Origin: Halolamina rubra
GTDB lineage: Archaea; Halobacteriota; Halobacteria; Halobacteriales; Haloferacaceae
Length of the DNA: 34,042 nt
Assembly (NCBI RefSeq): GCF_000739555.1
Contig: NZ_BBJN01000056.1
Location: 1-34,042, forward strand
Direction of reading: 5' to 3'
The first letter of the stretch is position 1, and every line of letters begins with the position of its first letter. Positions 16,042 to 23,949 of this stretch are shown piece after piece. Both the position numbers and the translations under genes were made by a program. The notes under the pieces are model-generated. The model had not been told where the DNA came from, did no database searches, and saw only the letters and a list, made by a program, of their open reading frames with translations.

Positions 16042-17376
16042 CTAGCGCTCGTGGAGCCGCATCGGCATCCCGTCGCGGGGGTGCATCGTCAGTGTCGGCC
16101 ACAGCTCCGGCTCGCCGTCGCGGGTGTACGCTAACTCGTACTGCTGGGCGGTCCGTGCGAGGATGAGCTTCGCCTCCAGTTTCGCGAGATGCTTGCCGAT
16201 GCAGTGGCGGGGCCCGCCGCCGAACGGGAAGTACGCGAAGTGGGGGTGGTCGTCGTCGACCCAGCGGTCCGGATCGAACTGGTCGGGGTCGTCCCAGAAC
16301 CGCTCGGACCGGTGCATCGCCCACTGGGAGAGCATGATCGTCGCGTCCTCGGGCACGGTGTACCGGCCGAACGTGACCGCCTCGGCCGGGTCCCGGAACA
16401 TCGCGTACACCGGCGGGTAGAGCCGCATCGCCTCGTCGACGATCCGCTCGACGAGATCCAGCGACTGCACGTCGGCCATCGACGGCGGCTCGTCGCCGAG
16501 TCGCTCGTCGAGCTCCTCGTGGAGCCGGGCTTCGACGGTCGGGTGCTCCGAGAGGAGGTACCAGCTGTAGGTCAGCGTCAGCGCCGTCGTGTCGTGGCCC
16601 GCGAGCAGCATCGTCATCACCTCGTCGCGAATCTGCTCGTCGGTCTGCTCTCCCCGCCCTCGAGCGCGCAGGAGGATCGAGAGCAGGTCGTCCGGCCCCT
16701 CGTCGGTCTCGGGGTCGCCCTCGCTACCGCGGCGCTCGGCGACGATGTCCGCGATGACCGACTCCATGGTCTCCACGGCGGCGTCGTACTCGCTGTCGCC
16801 CGGCATGGGGAGCCACGCCGGCGCGGCGAAGCGGACGGGGTCGGGCTCGAACCGCGCACCCAGCGGCTCCAGCGCCTCGCGGATGGTTCGGACCCGCTCG
16901 TCCGAGAGCTCGGTCCCGAGCATCAGGTCGGTGATGACCGCGAGCGTCACCCGGGTCATCGCCTGCTCCACGTCGACGACCTCCCCGTCGTTCCACTCCG
17001 CCAGCAGCGCCTCGTTGTGGCCGACGATATCGTCGGCGAACCCGGTCAGGCGGTCGATCCGGAACGCCGGCGTCGCGAGTCGACGCTGCTCGCGCCACGT
17101 CTGGCCCTCGCTGAGCAGCAGCCCCTTCCCGAGCAAATCACCGAGTGCGTTGCCCTGGAACGCCGGTTTGGTGAAGCGGTCGGCCTCGGAGACGAGGACA
17201 CGCTCGACGTACTCCGGTTCGGTCACCAGATAAGTGTCCATCGGCCCGAGATCGAACTGGACGACACCGTCGTACGCCGCTTCGCAGGCCGAGAGGAACC
17301 GGAACGGGTCGTCCGCGTACCGGCGGCTGCTGCCGAACAACGGCTCTCCCTTCGGACCGGGCGGTGACGTTCCCAT
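16042..17376 (-). CDS. Cytochrome P450
   Basis: A 444-aa soluble cytochrome P450 (haem-thiolate monooxygenase). All diagnostic elements are present: I-helix oxygen-binding motif MLLAGHDTTALT (about 256-267), K-helix ExxR in VDEAMRLYPP (Glu315, Arg318), the FDPDRW meander (about 367-372), and the haem loop FPFGGGPRHCIGKHLAKLE with Cys392 as iron ligand. The N-terminus MGTSPPGPKGEPLFG carries the proline-rich hinge but no membrane anchor. The start at 17376 is chosen because the family-like PPGPKG segment begins immediately. Upstream in-frame sequence has no such similarity. It is transcribed divergently from an enoyl-reductase-like gene 136 bp away, so the two may act on a common lipid or terpenoid substrate. 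That is inference. No ferredoxin or reductase gene is adjacent. Confidence 0.93.
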   Translation of the reverse strand: MGTSPPGPKGEPLFGSSRRYADDPFRFLSACEAAYDGVVQFDLGPMDTYLVTEPEYVERVLVSEADRFTKPAFQGNALGDLLGKGLLLSEGQTWREQRRLATPAFRIDRLTGFADDIVGHNEALLAEWNDGEVVDVEQAMTRVTLAVITDLMLGTELSDERVRTIREALEPLGARFEPDPVRFAAPAWLPMPGDSEYDAAVETMESVIADIVAERRGSEGDPETDEGPDDLLSILLRARGRGEQTDEQIRDEVMTMLLAGHDTTALTLTYSWYLLSEHPTVEARLHEELDERLGDEPPSMADVQSLDLVERIVDEAMRLYPPVYAMFRDPAEAVTFGRYTVPEDATIMLSQWAMHRSERFWDDPDQFDPDRWVDDDHPHFAYFPFGGGPRHCIGKHLAKLEAKLILARTAQQYELAYTRDGEPELWPTLTMHPRDGMPMRLHER

Positions 17377-17512
17377 CGTGGGACGTACGGACCGCAGTTG
17401 GTTCAATCCCTCGCTGGCGGCCCTCGGCGTCGACGGCGGACTGTCGAACGCCGTCGGTCGCCGGCGCGCCCGGGCCGTTTTCACCCCGGCGGCAGAACGA
17501 CGGCATAGGAAC

Positions 17513-18769
17513 ATGTCGGACGACGACCGACCGTACGACCTCGTCGTGTGGGGCGCGACCGGGTTCGCCGGCCGGCTGGTGGCCGCGTACCTCACGGACC
17601 AGTACACCCCGGAGTCGCTCTCGCTCGCGCTCGGTGGCCGGAGCCCGGACCGACTGGCGTCGGTCGCGGCCGACGTCACCGACGGGAGCGAGGCGTGGGA
17701 CGACGTCCCGACCGTCGTCGGCGACGCGACGGAGCCACGGACGCTCCGGGAGATCGCCCGCAGCGCTCGTGTCGTCTGTACGACCGTGGGCCCGTACACG
17801 AAGTACGGCACACCCCTCGTCGACGCCTGCGTCGAGGCCGGAACCGACTACTGCGACCTGACCGGCGAGGTGAACTGGATCCGGGAGACCGTCGACCGGT
17901 ACCACGAGGCGGCGGCCGAGGCGGGGACGCGGATCGTCCACAGCTGCGGGTTCGACTCCGTGCCGGCGGACATCGGCACGCTGCTCGTCCAGTCGTTCGC
18001 GCTCGACGAGCACGACGCGCCCTGTGAGACGGTGCGGATCTACGTCGACGACGCCAGCGGCGGCGTCAGCGGCGGCACGCTCGCGAGCATGGCCGCGGTG
18101 TTCGGGGCTGCCGCCGAGGACTCGAACGTCCGGGAGACGCTGCGGAACCCCTACTCGCTGGCGCCGGCCGGGGAGCGCGACGGCGTCGATCCGGGCGAGC
18201 AGCGTCTCCCCCGCAGGGATCCGCTCCGGTCCGGCTGGACGGCACCGTCGCCGATGGCGCCGGTGAACGAGCGCGTCGTTCGGCGCAGCAACGCCCTGCT
18301 CGGCTACCCGTGGGGGCGCGAGCTCCGCTGCTCGGAGGTGATCCCCACCGGCCGCGGGCTGACGGGCGCCGCGGGGGCGACGCTCGTCGCCGGCGGGCTG
18401 GGGCTGTTCACGGCGGTGATGTCGGTCGGGCCGGTCCGCGCTGCGCTCCAGCGTCACGTCTTCCCCGACCCGGGCGAGGGCCCCAGCGAGGAACAGATGG
18501 AACACGGCCACTTCACGGTGAGCGTCGTCGGCCGCGGCACGGGCGGGGACGGCACCTTCACCGTCGAGGCCGAGTTCGGGGCCGACCTCGACCCCGGCTA
18601 CGGCGCGGCGGCCCGGATGCTCGGCGAGTCCGCGATCTGTCTCGTCCGCGACGACGTCGACTCGCCGCTCGGCGGCGGCGTGCTGACGCCCGCGTCGGCT
18701 ATCGGACTGCCGCTGGTGGACCGGCTGCGGGCGGTCGGGTTCAGGGCGACCGTCGGTGAGGCGGAGTAG
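17513..18769 (+). CDS. Saccharopine dehydrogenase-like / trans-acting enoyl reductase family oxidoreductase
   Basis: A 418-aa NAD(P)-dependent oxidoreductase-like protein. The N-terminal Rossmann motif is YDLVVWGATGFAGRLVAAYL. It is followed by ALGGRSPDRLASVAADV, CTTVGPYTKYGTPLVDACVE and GTDYCDLTGEVNWIRETVD, and then by HSCGFDSVPADIGTLL. This series is characteristic of the saccharopine dehydrogenase-like proteins that include mycobacterial trans-acting enoyl reductases. A hydrophobic stretch near residue 290 (GAAGATLVAGGLGLFTAVM) may be membrane-associated. Family members in lipid synthesis reduce an enoyl intermediate, and true saccharopine dehydrogenase activity is unlikely. The ATG at 17513 directly precedes the Rossmann strand. 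It diverges from the P450. Confidence 0.85.
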   Translation: MSDDDRPYDLVVWGATGFAGRLVAAYLTDQYTPESLSLALGGRSPDRLASVAADVTDGSEAWDDVPTVVGDATEPRTLREIARSARVVCTTVGPYTKYGTPLVDACVEAGTDYCDLTGEVNWIRETVDRYHEAAAEAGTRIVHSCGFDSVPADIGTLLVQSFALDEHDAPCETVRIYVDDASGGVSGGTLASMAAVFGAAAEDSNVRETLRNPYSLAPAGERDGVDPGEQRLPRRDPLRSGWTAPSPMAPVNERVVRRSNALLGYPWGRELRCSEVIPTGRGLTGAAGATLVAGGLGLFTAVMSVGPVRAALQRHVFPDPGEGPSEEQMEHGHFTVSVVGRGTGGDGTFTVEAEFGADLDPGYGAAARMLGESAICLVRDDVDSPLGGGVLTPASAIGLPLVDRLRAVGFRATVGEAE

Positions 18770-18936
18770 GTCCCCGGAGTCGGCCAGCCAGTGGGCTGGA
18801 AAGGCCGGCCGGGGGACCGTGGGGCGGCGAGAGTGGTCGGTCGATTGTACGCTGTCGGTAAACTGTCCGTGCCGTGGGGGCGATCCGTCTGTAACCGGCA
18901 AACACTGTTTTCCCACTATACTGTGACTTATCGAAT

Positions 18937-19158
18937 ATGTCCGAAAGCACAATGTCGGAGGAAGCGGTGGAGGGAACGTCGACGTGGCCCGATCTCGCGG
19001 TCGGACTCTACGACAAACTGACCGGCCGTGGCGCCGAGATCACCTACCAGTTCGAGGATATGACGGTCGACGTCCCCGACAAAGTCGGCGACGACGCCGA
19101 GCACGCACGCTGGCGGCTCGACGGGACGATCAGCATCACGACCAGCGAGCGTGACTGA
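18937..19158 (+). CDS. Small acidic protein of unknown function
   Basis: 73 aa, starting at the ATG at 18937. An in-frame ATG at 18952 is also possible, since AT-rich sequence at about 18905-18920 could place the transcription start at either. It has an acidic/Ser-rich N-terminus, a WPDLAVGLYDKLTGRGAEITY helix-strand, and ends in a beta-like stretch RWRLDGTISITTSE. No membrane segment and no family that I recognise. The next gene overlaps its last 8 nt (GTGACTGA), so the two are translationally coupled. The pair lies on the same strand as halorhodopsin, about 360 bp upstream of it. Confidence 0.6.
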   Translation: MSESTMSEEAVEGTSTWPDLAVGLYDKLTGRGAEITYQFEDMTVDVPDKVGDDAEHARWRLDGTISITTSERD

Positions 19159-19540
19159 CACGACCGACGCAGACCCGGGTCAGCTCACAGTCAGTACCGA
19201 TCTGACGCTCACCGTCGCCGGGACGGAGGCGGAGCTCCGTTCGACGGGGGAGCGGCTGTTCCTCGAGTTTCCGTCGGCCGCCTCGGTGTGGCGAGCGTTT
19301 CGGAGTTTCCCCTCGACGGAGCGCCGACGGCTCCACGAGGCGCTGACGGCGGGGAACCTCGCGCTCGAACTCCGGGCCAGACACCGGACTATCGCTGTAC
19401 TCGGTGCGGGCGCCAGCTCGGGGCCGGTCGCGAGACGCTTCGGCGTCGATCCCGTCGAGCTCAGGCTCTGTGGCGCGGTTTCGGCGGCCTGGGAGGGGTT
19501 CACCGCGACGGCCGGCGCCGTTCGCCGGTGGCTCGTTTGA
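19151..19540 (+). CDS. Small protein of unknown function, coupled to the preceding gene
   Basis: 129 aa, read from a GTG that overlaps the end of the upstream gene. It opens with a beta-rich part (QLTVSTDLTLTVAGTEAELRSTG) that echoes the last strand of the partner protein. A helix (SAASVWRAFRSFPSTERRRL) comes next, then another strand-rich segment LALELRARHRTIAVLGAG. The protein ends with a weakly hydrophobic helix (VSAAWEGFTATAGAVRRWL). No catalytic motif or Cys cluster is visible, and I do not recognise the family. A GC-rich inverted repeat, CCGCCGC-GG-GCGGCGG at about 19550-19565, follows the stop and could be a transcription barrier. Confidence 0.6.
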   Translation: MTDTTDADPGQLTVSTDLTLTVAGTEAELRSTGERLFLEFPSAASVWRAFRSFPSTERRRLHEALTAGNLALELRARHRTIAVLGAGASSGPVARRFGVDPVELRLCGAVSAAWEGFTATAGAVRRWLV

Positions 19541-19897
19541 GCGAGGCGTCCGCCGCGGGCGGCGGTGTGGACAGTACCGGTGGTCGAGAACTCGGCCCCG
19601 TCACTCACGACCCACAATCTATCCACAGTGAACGTGTTTAGCGGCTCCGTCGGGACCGCCCAACCCGTCACAGCCGATGGTTCGGTGACCGACTACGCTT
19701 CACCTCGCCCCCAGTCCGTCAGCCCTGTTCAACACGTCCGTGGGAGCGTATGGAGCGAACCTCGGTCCTACTCGACGGTGCGACTCGGGACAGTCTCCAC
19801 ACGCCGTCATCTTCCACGGCTGGACGGTCGTCGGTGACCGCGCAGCGGCCGTCGGTAGCATGTCTGTTACTTTGCCCGCCCGGCCGCTCCGGGCGGT
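19541..19897. other. Non-coding stretch upstream of halorhodopsin
   Basis: 357 bp with no open frame I would support. It holds the GC inverted repeat after the preceding gene (about 19550-19565). Close to the start of halorhodopsin it has a weak TATA-like GTTACTTTG (19865-19873) and the inverted repeat at 19876-19896. I did not find a convincing match to the activator sequence known from bacterioopsin promoters. Confidence 0.4.
19876..19896 (+). promoter_or_regulatory. Perfect inverted repeat abutting the halorhodopsin start codon
   Basis: CCGCCCGG-CCGCT-CCGGGCGG has 8-bp arms and a 5-nt loop, and ends 1 nt before the ATG at 19898. The TATA-like GTTACTTTG upstream would place the transcription start within or at the end of the repeat. 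It could therefore act as a DNA operator or, if transcribed, as a hairpin hiding the start. Role is inferred. Confidence 0.45.
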
Positions 19898-20734
19898 ATG
19901 GTCTCAGTGCCATGGGAGGCAATGCTGCTCCCACTGCAACTCGGACAGCGTGAGGTGCTGGCTCACATCCAGGACGACCTCCTGTTGAGCGCGTCACTTT
20001 GGAGCAACGTCGCACTGGCCGGACTCTCGGTACTGCTGTTCAGCTACATGGCCCGCGACGTGCGAAGCCGGCGTGCGCGTCTCGTCTTCGCGGCGACGGT
20101 GTTCATCCCGCTGGTGTCGCTGTCGAGCTATCTCGGCCTGGTGTCGGGGCTGACGGCCGGGTTCCTCCAGATGCCGACCGGGCACGCACTCGCGGGCGAC
20201 CAGGTGCTCGTCCAGTGGGGCCGCTACCTCACCTGGACGCTCTCGACGCCGCTCATCCTGCTCGCACTGGGACTGCTGGCAGATGCCGACCCGGTGGACC
20301 TGGCTGCCGTGATCGCGGCGGACATCGCGATGTGCGTGACCGGTCTCGCCGCGGCCCTGACTGTCTCGTCGTACGCCTTCCGGTGGGCGTTCTACGGCGT
20401 CAGTTCGGCGTTCTTCCTCGTGGTGCTGTACGCGCTCCTGACCCGGTGGCCCGACTCGGCGGCGGCCGCCGGCACGGACGAGATATTCGACACGCTGCGG
20501 ACGTTGACCGTGGTGCTGTGGATCGGCTATCCCGTCGTCTGGGCGCTGGGTGTCGAGGGACTCGCGGTCGTCGACTCGACGGCGCTTACCTCCTGGGGCT
20601 ACTCGCTACTCGACATCGGGGCGAAGTACGTCTTCGCGTACCTGCTCCTCGACTGGGTGGCGGGCAACGAGGGGGTATTGGTGGGCGGCCCCCTCGATGC
20701 GGCACGGGGTGACGTCTCGGCGACACGGGACTGA
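19898..20734 (+). CDS. hop: Halorhodopsin (light-driven chloride pump)
   Basis: A 278-aa seven-helix microbial rhodopsin that binds retinal and pumps chloride inward on absorbing light. Helix C reads GRYLTWTLSTPLILLALGLL. Aligned with bacteriorhodopsin it has Arg109 (R82), Thr112 (D85), Ser116 (T89) and Ala123 (D96). This is the TSA motif of chloride pumps, lacking both carboxylates of proton pumps. Lys243 in LLDIGAKYVFAYLLLDW is the Schiff-base lysine, and Asp239 is the remaining counter-ion. Other family blocks are NVALAGLSVLLF, DIAMCVTGLAAALT, FLVVLYALL and GYPVVWALGVEG. The B-C loop (QMPTGHALAGDQVLVQ) is shorter than in the Natronomonas protein. An alternative start is the ATG at 19922. 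No bacterio-opsin or brp gene is adjacent in the window. Confidence 0.96.
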   Translation: MVSVPWEAMLLPLQLGQREVLAHIQDDLLLSASLWSNVALAGLSVLLFSYMARDVRSRRARLVFAATVFIPLVSLSSYLGLVSGLTAGFLQMPTGHALAGDQVLVQWGRYLTWTLSTPLILLALGLLADADPVDLAAVIAADIAMCVTGLAAALTVSSYAFRWAFYGVSSAFFLVVLYALLTRWPDSAAAAGTDEIFDTLRTLTVVLWIGYPVVWALGVEGLAVVDSTALTSWGYSLLDIGAKYVFAYLLLDWVAGNEGVLVGGPLDAARGDVSATRD

Positions 20735-21119
20735 CCGCGGGCGCCGGTGGCGCGTCCGGAGCCGAGATGTCTTCGTTTCAGAGGCCCGTCGAGCCCGTCC
20801 AGTCCGTGTTCACTTGCGGCCAGAACTCGCCCGGGAGCGCTCGGATCAGTAGCCGTACGCACGCGTGACCGGCCCCAGATCACGGGTCGCACGTTCGGTC
20901 CCCGCGACGTTCGGCTGGGCCTCTGTCTACTGTGGCCACAACCAGATGCTCCCAGAGAGATCGTCGACCACGAAAAACGCCGGCCTCGGCACTCATAGGG
21001 CTCGTCGTCGCCGGATGCCGAGTCCGGCTCGGCCCGGTGCCGTCGTCATCGGCCACCGGAACTGGGGACGGTACCGCAAAGAGGGTTCCCACTCGACACC
21101 CCGACCGACTGCCGGATCC
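20735..21119. other. Non-coding stretch between convergent genes
   Basis: 385 bp between the 3' ends of halorhodopsin and the opposing membrane-protein gene. Several frames are open by chance because of high GC, but none has the acidic composition of real genes here. No RNA gene or clear repeat was recognised. Confidence 0.35.
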
Positions 21120-21728
21120 TCACTCGGTGAGCAGCCCGATCCGTCGGTGGCGGTTGTACAGATACACCGGGGCCGTCGGGACGGCGCTGAGGGCCGCGGC
21201 GACGAGGGCGATGCCGATCAACGCCGGCGTCGAGAGCGCCGTCGGGTCGGCGGCGGAGAACTGCCAGAGCAGGTACCCGCCGACGACGATCCAGCCCGGC
21301 ACGAGATAGTGCCACGGCGACGGCGACCAGCGCTTCTCGGAGCGCGAGAGGTACGTCGCGTCGGCGTACAGCGCGAACGTGCCGTAGGCCCCGCCGAGCA
21401 GGACCAGCCCGTGCAGGAGCCGTCCGGCGATGGCGGCCGGCGACGACCCGGTGGTCTGGAGCAGCCCGGCGGCCGAGAGGCCGACCGCCAGCAGCGCCAG
21501 CACCGTCGACGCCCCGAGCACGGCCCAGCGCAGCTCGAGCTCCACGGTCTCGGCGGCCGCCGGCTCCTCGTCCCCGAGCACGACGTCCTGACTCGTGAAG
21601 GGGGCCTCCTCGGTGATGACCATGATCGGGCTCCGGTCCTCGTCGAAGCGGAGTTCGACGACGCCGTCGAGGAGCGAAGCCGGGTGCTCCTCGTCGTCGG
21701 CGTCGTCGCGGACGGGGATCTCACCCAT
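21120..21728 (-). CDS. Four-helix membrane protein of unknown function
   Basis: A 202-aa protein. I chose the ATG at 21728 (MGEIPVRDDADDEEHP) because the acidic N-terminus typical of haloarchaeal proteins begins there and sequence further upstream is basic and unlike coding. Residues 1-65 are soluble and acidic, with a strand-like VVELRFDEDRSPIMVITEEAP. Four hydrophobic segments follow: WAVLGASTVLALLAVGLSAA, GRLLHGLVLLGGAYGTFALY, WHYLVPGWIVVGGYLLWQFS and LIGIALVAAALSAVPTAPVY. It ends with a basic YNRHRRIGLLTE tail. No family recognised. It lies next to halorhodopsin on the opposite strand. Confidence 0.65.
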   Translation of the reverse strand: MGEIPVRDDADDEEHPASLLDGVVELRFDEDRSPIMVITEEAPFTSQDVVLGDEEPAAAETVELELRWAVLGASTVLALLAVGLSAAGLLQTTGSSPAAIAGRLLHGLVLLGGAYGTFALYADATYLSRSEKRWSPSPWHYLVPGWIVVGGYLLWQFSAADPTALSTPALIGIALVAAALSAVPTAPVYLYNRHRRIGLLTE

Positions 21729-22329
21729 CGGTCCACCCCTCCGGTTCGCCCCACGCGGCGCCGCACGGGCCGCGTGCTGGTTCGGACGCCGAGGACGGCG
21801 GTGTCGATACGCTACCCGTGGGTTCTCGCAGTCGGTCTGGCATGGTTCCGTGAGTCTCCGCCAGCACGTCCGGGACTGTCCCTCGGGGGCAGCGTCGCCA
21901 CTCTGTCTGGCAAAACGCTTATACCGTCGGGGAGAGAACACGGAGATGTTCCACCAACCCGGTTCTCTGCGGTGCCGTGAATGTGCTAGCTGTAGCTACA
22001 AGCAACCGCCCCGGCATTAAGCTTGGGGCCCGACCGGAAATGAAAAACAGACATATCAGCAGTCATGCTGTTTTCGACCCGGATAAACCTACAGTAACCA
22101 GCCGTTACAGCCACTTCTTCGACAGTCCGGCGTAGCGAAACAGCTCACCTCTCGGAAATCGGGAACGTAAACGAGCTGCTCCTCACGCGGTCCGCGGGAG
22201 GCGTGGCGGCCCGAACGGCGTCGATTGCCGTTCGGGGCCGCCCGTGTCGGCAGTCGTCGATCGCGCCGGTCGTCCAACTGTGCGGACATGTCCGGTACAC
22301 GGGGACAAAGCACATAGGGTTCCGACCCA
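21729..22329. other. Long intergenic region with several inverted repeats
   Basis: About 600 bp with no supported gene, lying between divergent genes. It is richer in A/T than its surroundings around 21990-22110. It contains TAGCT-GT-AGCTA (21987-21998), a stem GCCCC/GGGGC with a 12-nt loop (22008-22029), and AAAACAG...CTGTTTT (22044-22074) enclosing CAGCA-GTCA-TGCTG. These could be regulatory or remnants of a mobile element end. I cannot confirm either. Confidence 0.35.
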
Positions 22330-22347
22330 CTCGTTCGGTCGAACGAG
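22330..22347 (+). promoter_or_regulatory. Perfect palindrome abutting the HerA-like ATPase start codon
   Basis: CTCGTTCG-GT-CGAACGAG has 8-bp arms and a 2-nt spacer, and its last base is directly followed by the ATG at 22348. It is the right size for a dimeric repressor. If transcribed, it would form a hairpin against the start codon. The role is inferred. Confidence 0.5.
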
Positions 22348-23949
22348 ATGCCTCCGTCCGAGTCAATCAGCGTCACCGAGGACGAGCGGTCGTTGCCCGT
22401 GGAGAAGCTACTCACCGGCCGGGGGTTCGTCACCGGGAAGTCCGGATCGGGCAAGTCGAACACCGCCAGCGTCATCGTCGAGGCGCTGCTCGACGCGGGC
22501 CACCCGCTGTTCGTCGTCGACACCGAGGGGGAGTACTACGGGCTGAAGGAGGACTACAGCCTGCTCCACGCCGGTGCCGACGACACCTGCGACGTGGTCG
22601 TCGACGAGGGCGACGCGCCGATCCTGGCGACGGTCGTCTTCGAGTACGAGTACCCGGTCGTGCTCGACGTCTCGGGCTACTTCGACATCGAGGACGCCAA
22701 GGCGCTCATCGAGCGGACGCTGGCCGAACTGTTCCGCCGGGAGAAGGAGTACCGGAAGCCGACGCTGCTGGTCGTCGAGGAGATCCAGGAGTACCTCCCC
22801 CAGCAGGGGGGGTCCGACGACCTCTCGAAGCTCCTGCTGCGCATCGCCAAGCGGGGCCGCAAGCGCGGGCTCGGCATGTGCGGGCTCTCACAGCGCCCCT
22901 CGGCGGTGGATAAGGACTTCATCACGCAGTGTGACTGGATGATCTGGCACCGGCTGACGTGGGAGACCGACGTAGACCTCGTCAAGCGGATCCTCGGCGG
23001 CGACGTCGCCGACCAGGTCATGGCGCTCGACACGGGCGAGGCGTTCCTGATGACCGACTGGGACGAGGACGTCGACCAGGTGAAGTTCCACCGCAAGCAG
23101 ACGTTCGACGCCGGGGCGACCCCCAGCATCGGCGAGGAGTACGAGGAGCCGTCGTTCCAGCCGGTCGACCCCGAAGTCGTCTCGGAGTTCGACCCGGGGA
23201 AGCGCCACGCCGACGTCGCCGACTCGGCGACGATCGATACGGCGACAACCGACGCCGAACGCACCGAAACCGCGGCCGCCGGCGACGGCGGCGTGTTCAC
23301 TGGAAGCGGGGTTCGCGAAGCCGACGATTCCGCAGGCGACGATTCCGCAGCCGACGACTCGGCGACCGGCGAGTCGACCGACGACGACGCCGCTGACGGT
23401 TCGGCCGACGAAGCGAACGACGAGGAGGTGGCGGAACTCCGTGCCGCGCTCCAGCGCGAGCGCGAGCGCAACGACACGCTCCAGGCGGAAGTGGCCGAAC
23501 TCCGGGAGCTGCTGGACGACCGGGCCGAACTACCGGACCGAACCGAGGCCGACCTCCCCGAGGCGCGGGAGGCGGACGAGGACGGCGACTCACTCCCGGA
23601 CCCGACGGAGGGTCGCCGGTCGCCACCGCTCGACGATCGGCGCCAGTCACGGCCGGAGGAGCCCGCCGGGATCCTCGTCGAACTCGGCCAGATGATCGCC
23701 CACCTGATCCGGTGGCTCTCCGGGACGGTCTACCGGCTCTCGCGCCGGGTCGCGACCCGGGCGGGCGACCTCCGGGGCGGTCGAAGTAGCCACCCGGGCC
23801 CGCTGGGGCACGAACCCACCGCCGGCGGCAGGACCATCGGCGGGTCGACGTCGTTGTGGGTGCAGATCGCGGTCGTCGTCGGGCTGCTGGCCGCGGTGGG
23901 GCTGGCGTCGCTGTCGGTGCTCCTCGCGGTCGGCGCCGTCTCGCTCTGA
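22348..23949 (+). CDS. HerA/DUF87-type ATPase with coiled coil and C-terminal membrane anchor
   Basis: A 533-aa protein. Residues 1-240 form a P-loop ATPase of the HerA/FtsK (DUF87) type, with Walker A TGKSGSGKSN (about 30-38), a VVDTEGEYYGL segment, and Walker B TLLVVEEIQEYLP (139-151). An ARKRGL-like KRGRKRGLGMCGLSQRPSAV follows, where HerA proteins carry sensor and arginine-finger residues. About residues 290-365 are disordered and Asp/Ser/Ala-rich with GDDSAADDSA-type repeats. A short coiled coil (VAELRAALQRERERNDTLQA...) comes next. An amphipathic segment (VELGQMIAHLIRWLSGTVYR) and a final hydrophobic helix of about 28 residues (VQIAVVVGLLAAVGLASLSV) end the protein. HerA partners with NurA in DNA end processing, but no nurA is nearby, and the membrane anchor suggests another job. 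It abuts the opposing gene at the stop codon. Confidence 0.82.
   Translation: MPPSESISVTEDERSLPVEKLLTGRGFVTGKSGSGKSNTASVIVEALLDAGHPLFVVDTEGEYYGLKEDYSLLHAGADDTCDVVVDEGDAPILATVVFEYEYPVVLDVSGYFDIEDAKALIERTLAELFRREKEYRKPTLLVVEEIQEYLPQQGGSDDLSKLLLRIAKRGRKRGLGMCGLSQRPSAVDKDFITQCDWMIWHRLTWETDVDLVKRILGGDVADQVMALDTGEAFLMTDWDEDVDQVKFHRKQTFDAGATPSIGEEYEEPSFQPVDPEVVSEFDPGKRHADVADSATIDTATTDAERTETAAAGDGGVFTGSGVREADDSAGDDSAADDSATGESTDDDAADGSADEANDEEVAELRAALQRERERNDTLQAEVAELRELLDDRAELPDRTEADLPEAREADEDGDSLPDPTEGRRSPPLDDRRQSRPEEPAGILVELGQMIAHLIRWLSGTVYRLSRRVATRAGDLRGGRSSHPGPLGHEPTAGGRTIGGSTSLWVQIAVVVGLLAAVGLASLSVLLAVGAVSL

Noticed and set aside
19898..20734. Bacteriorhodopsin or sensory rhodopsin
   Set aside because: The helix C residues are Thr-Ser-Ala in place of the Asp-Thr-Asp of proton pumps, and no transducer gene is adjacent. 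The chloride pump is the clear call.
20747..21092. Small proteins or a tRNA in the gap after halorhodopsin
   Set aside because: Open frames are Arg/Pro/Ser-rich by-products of high GC, and no cloverleaf with a TTCGA-type arm could be drawn.
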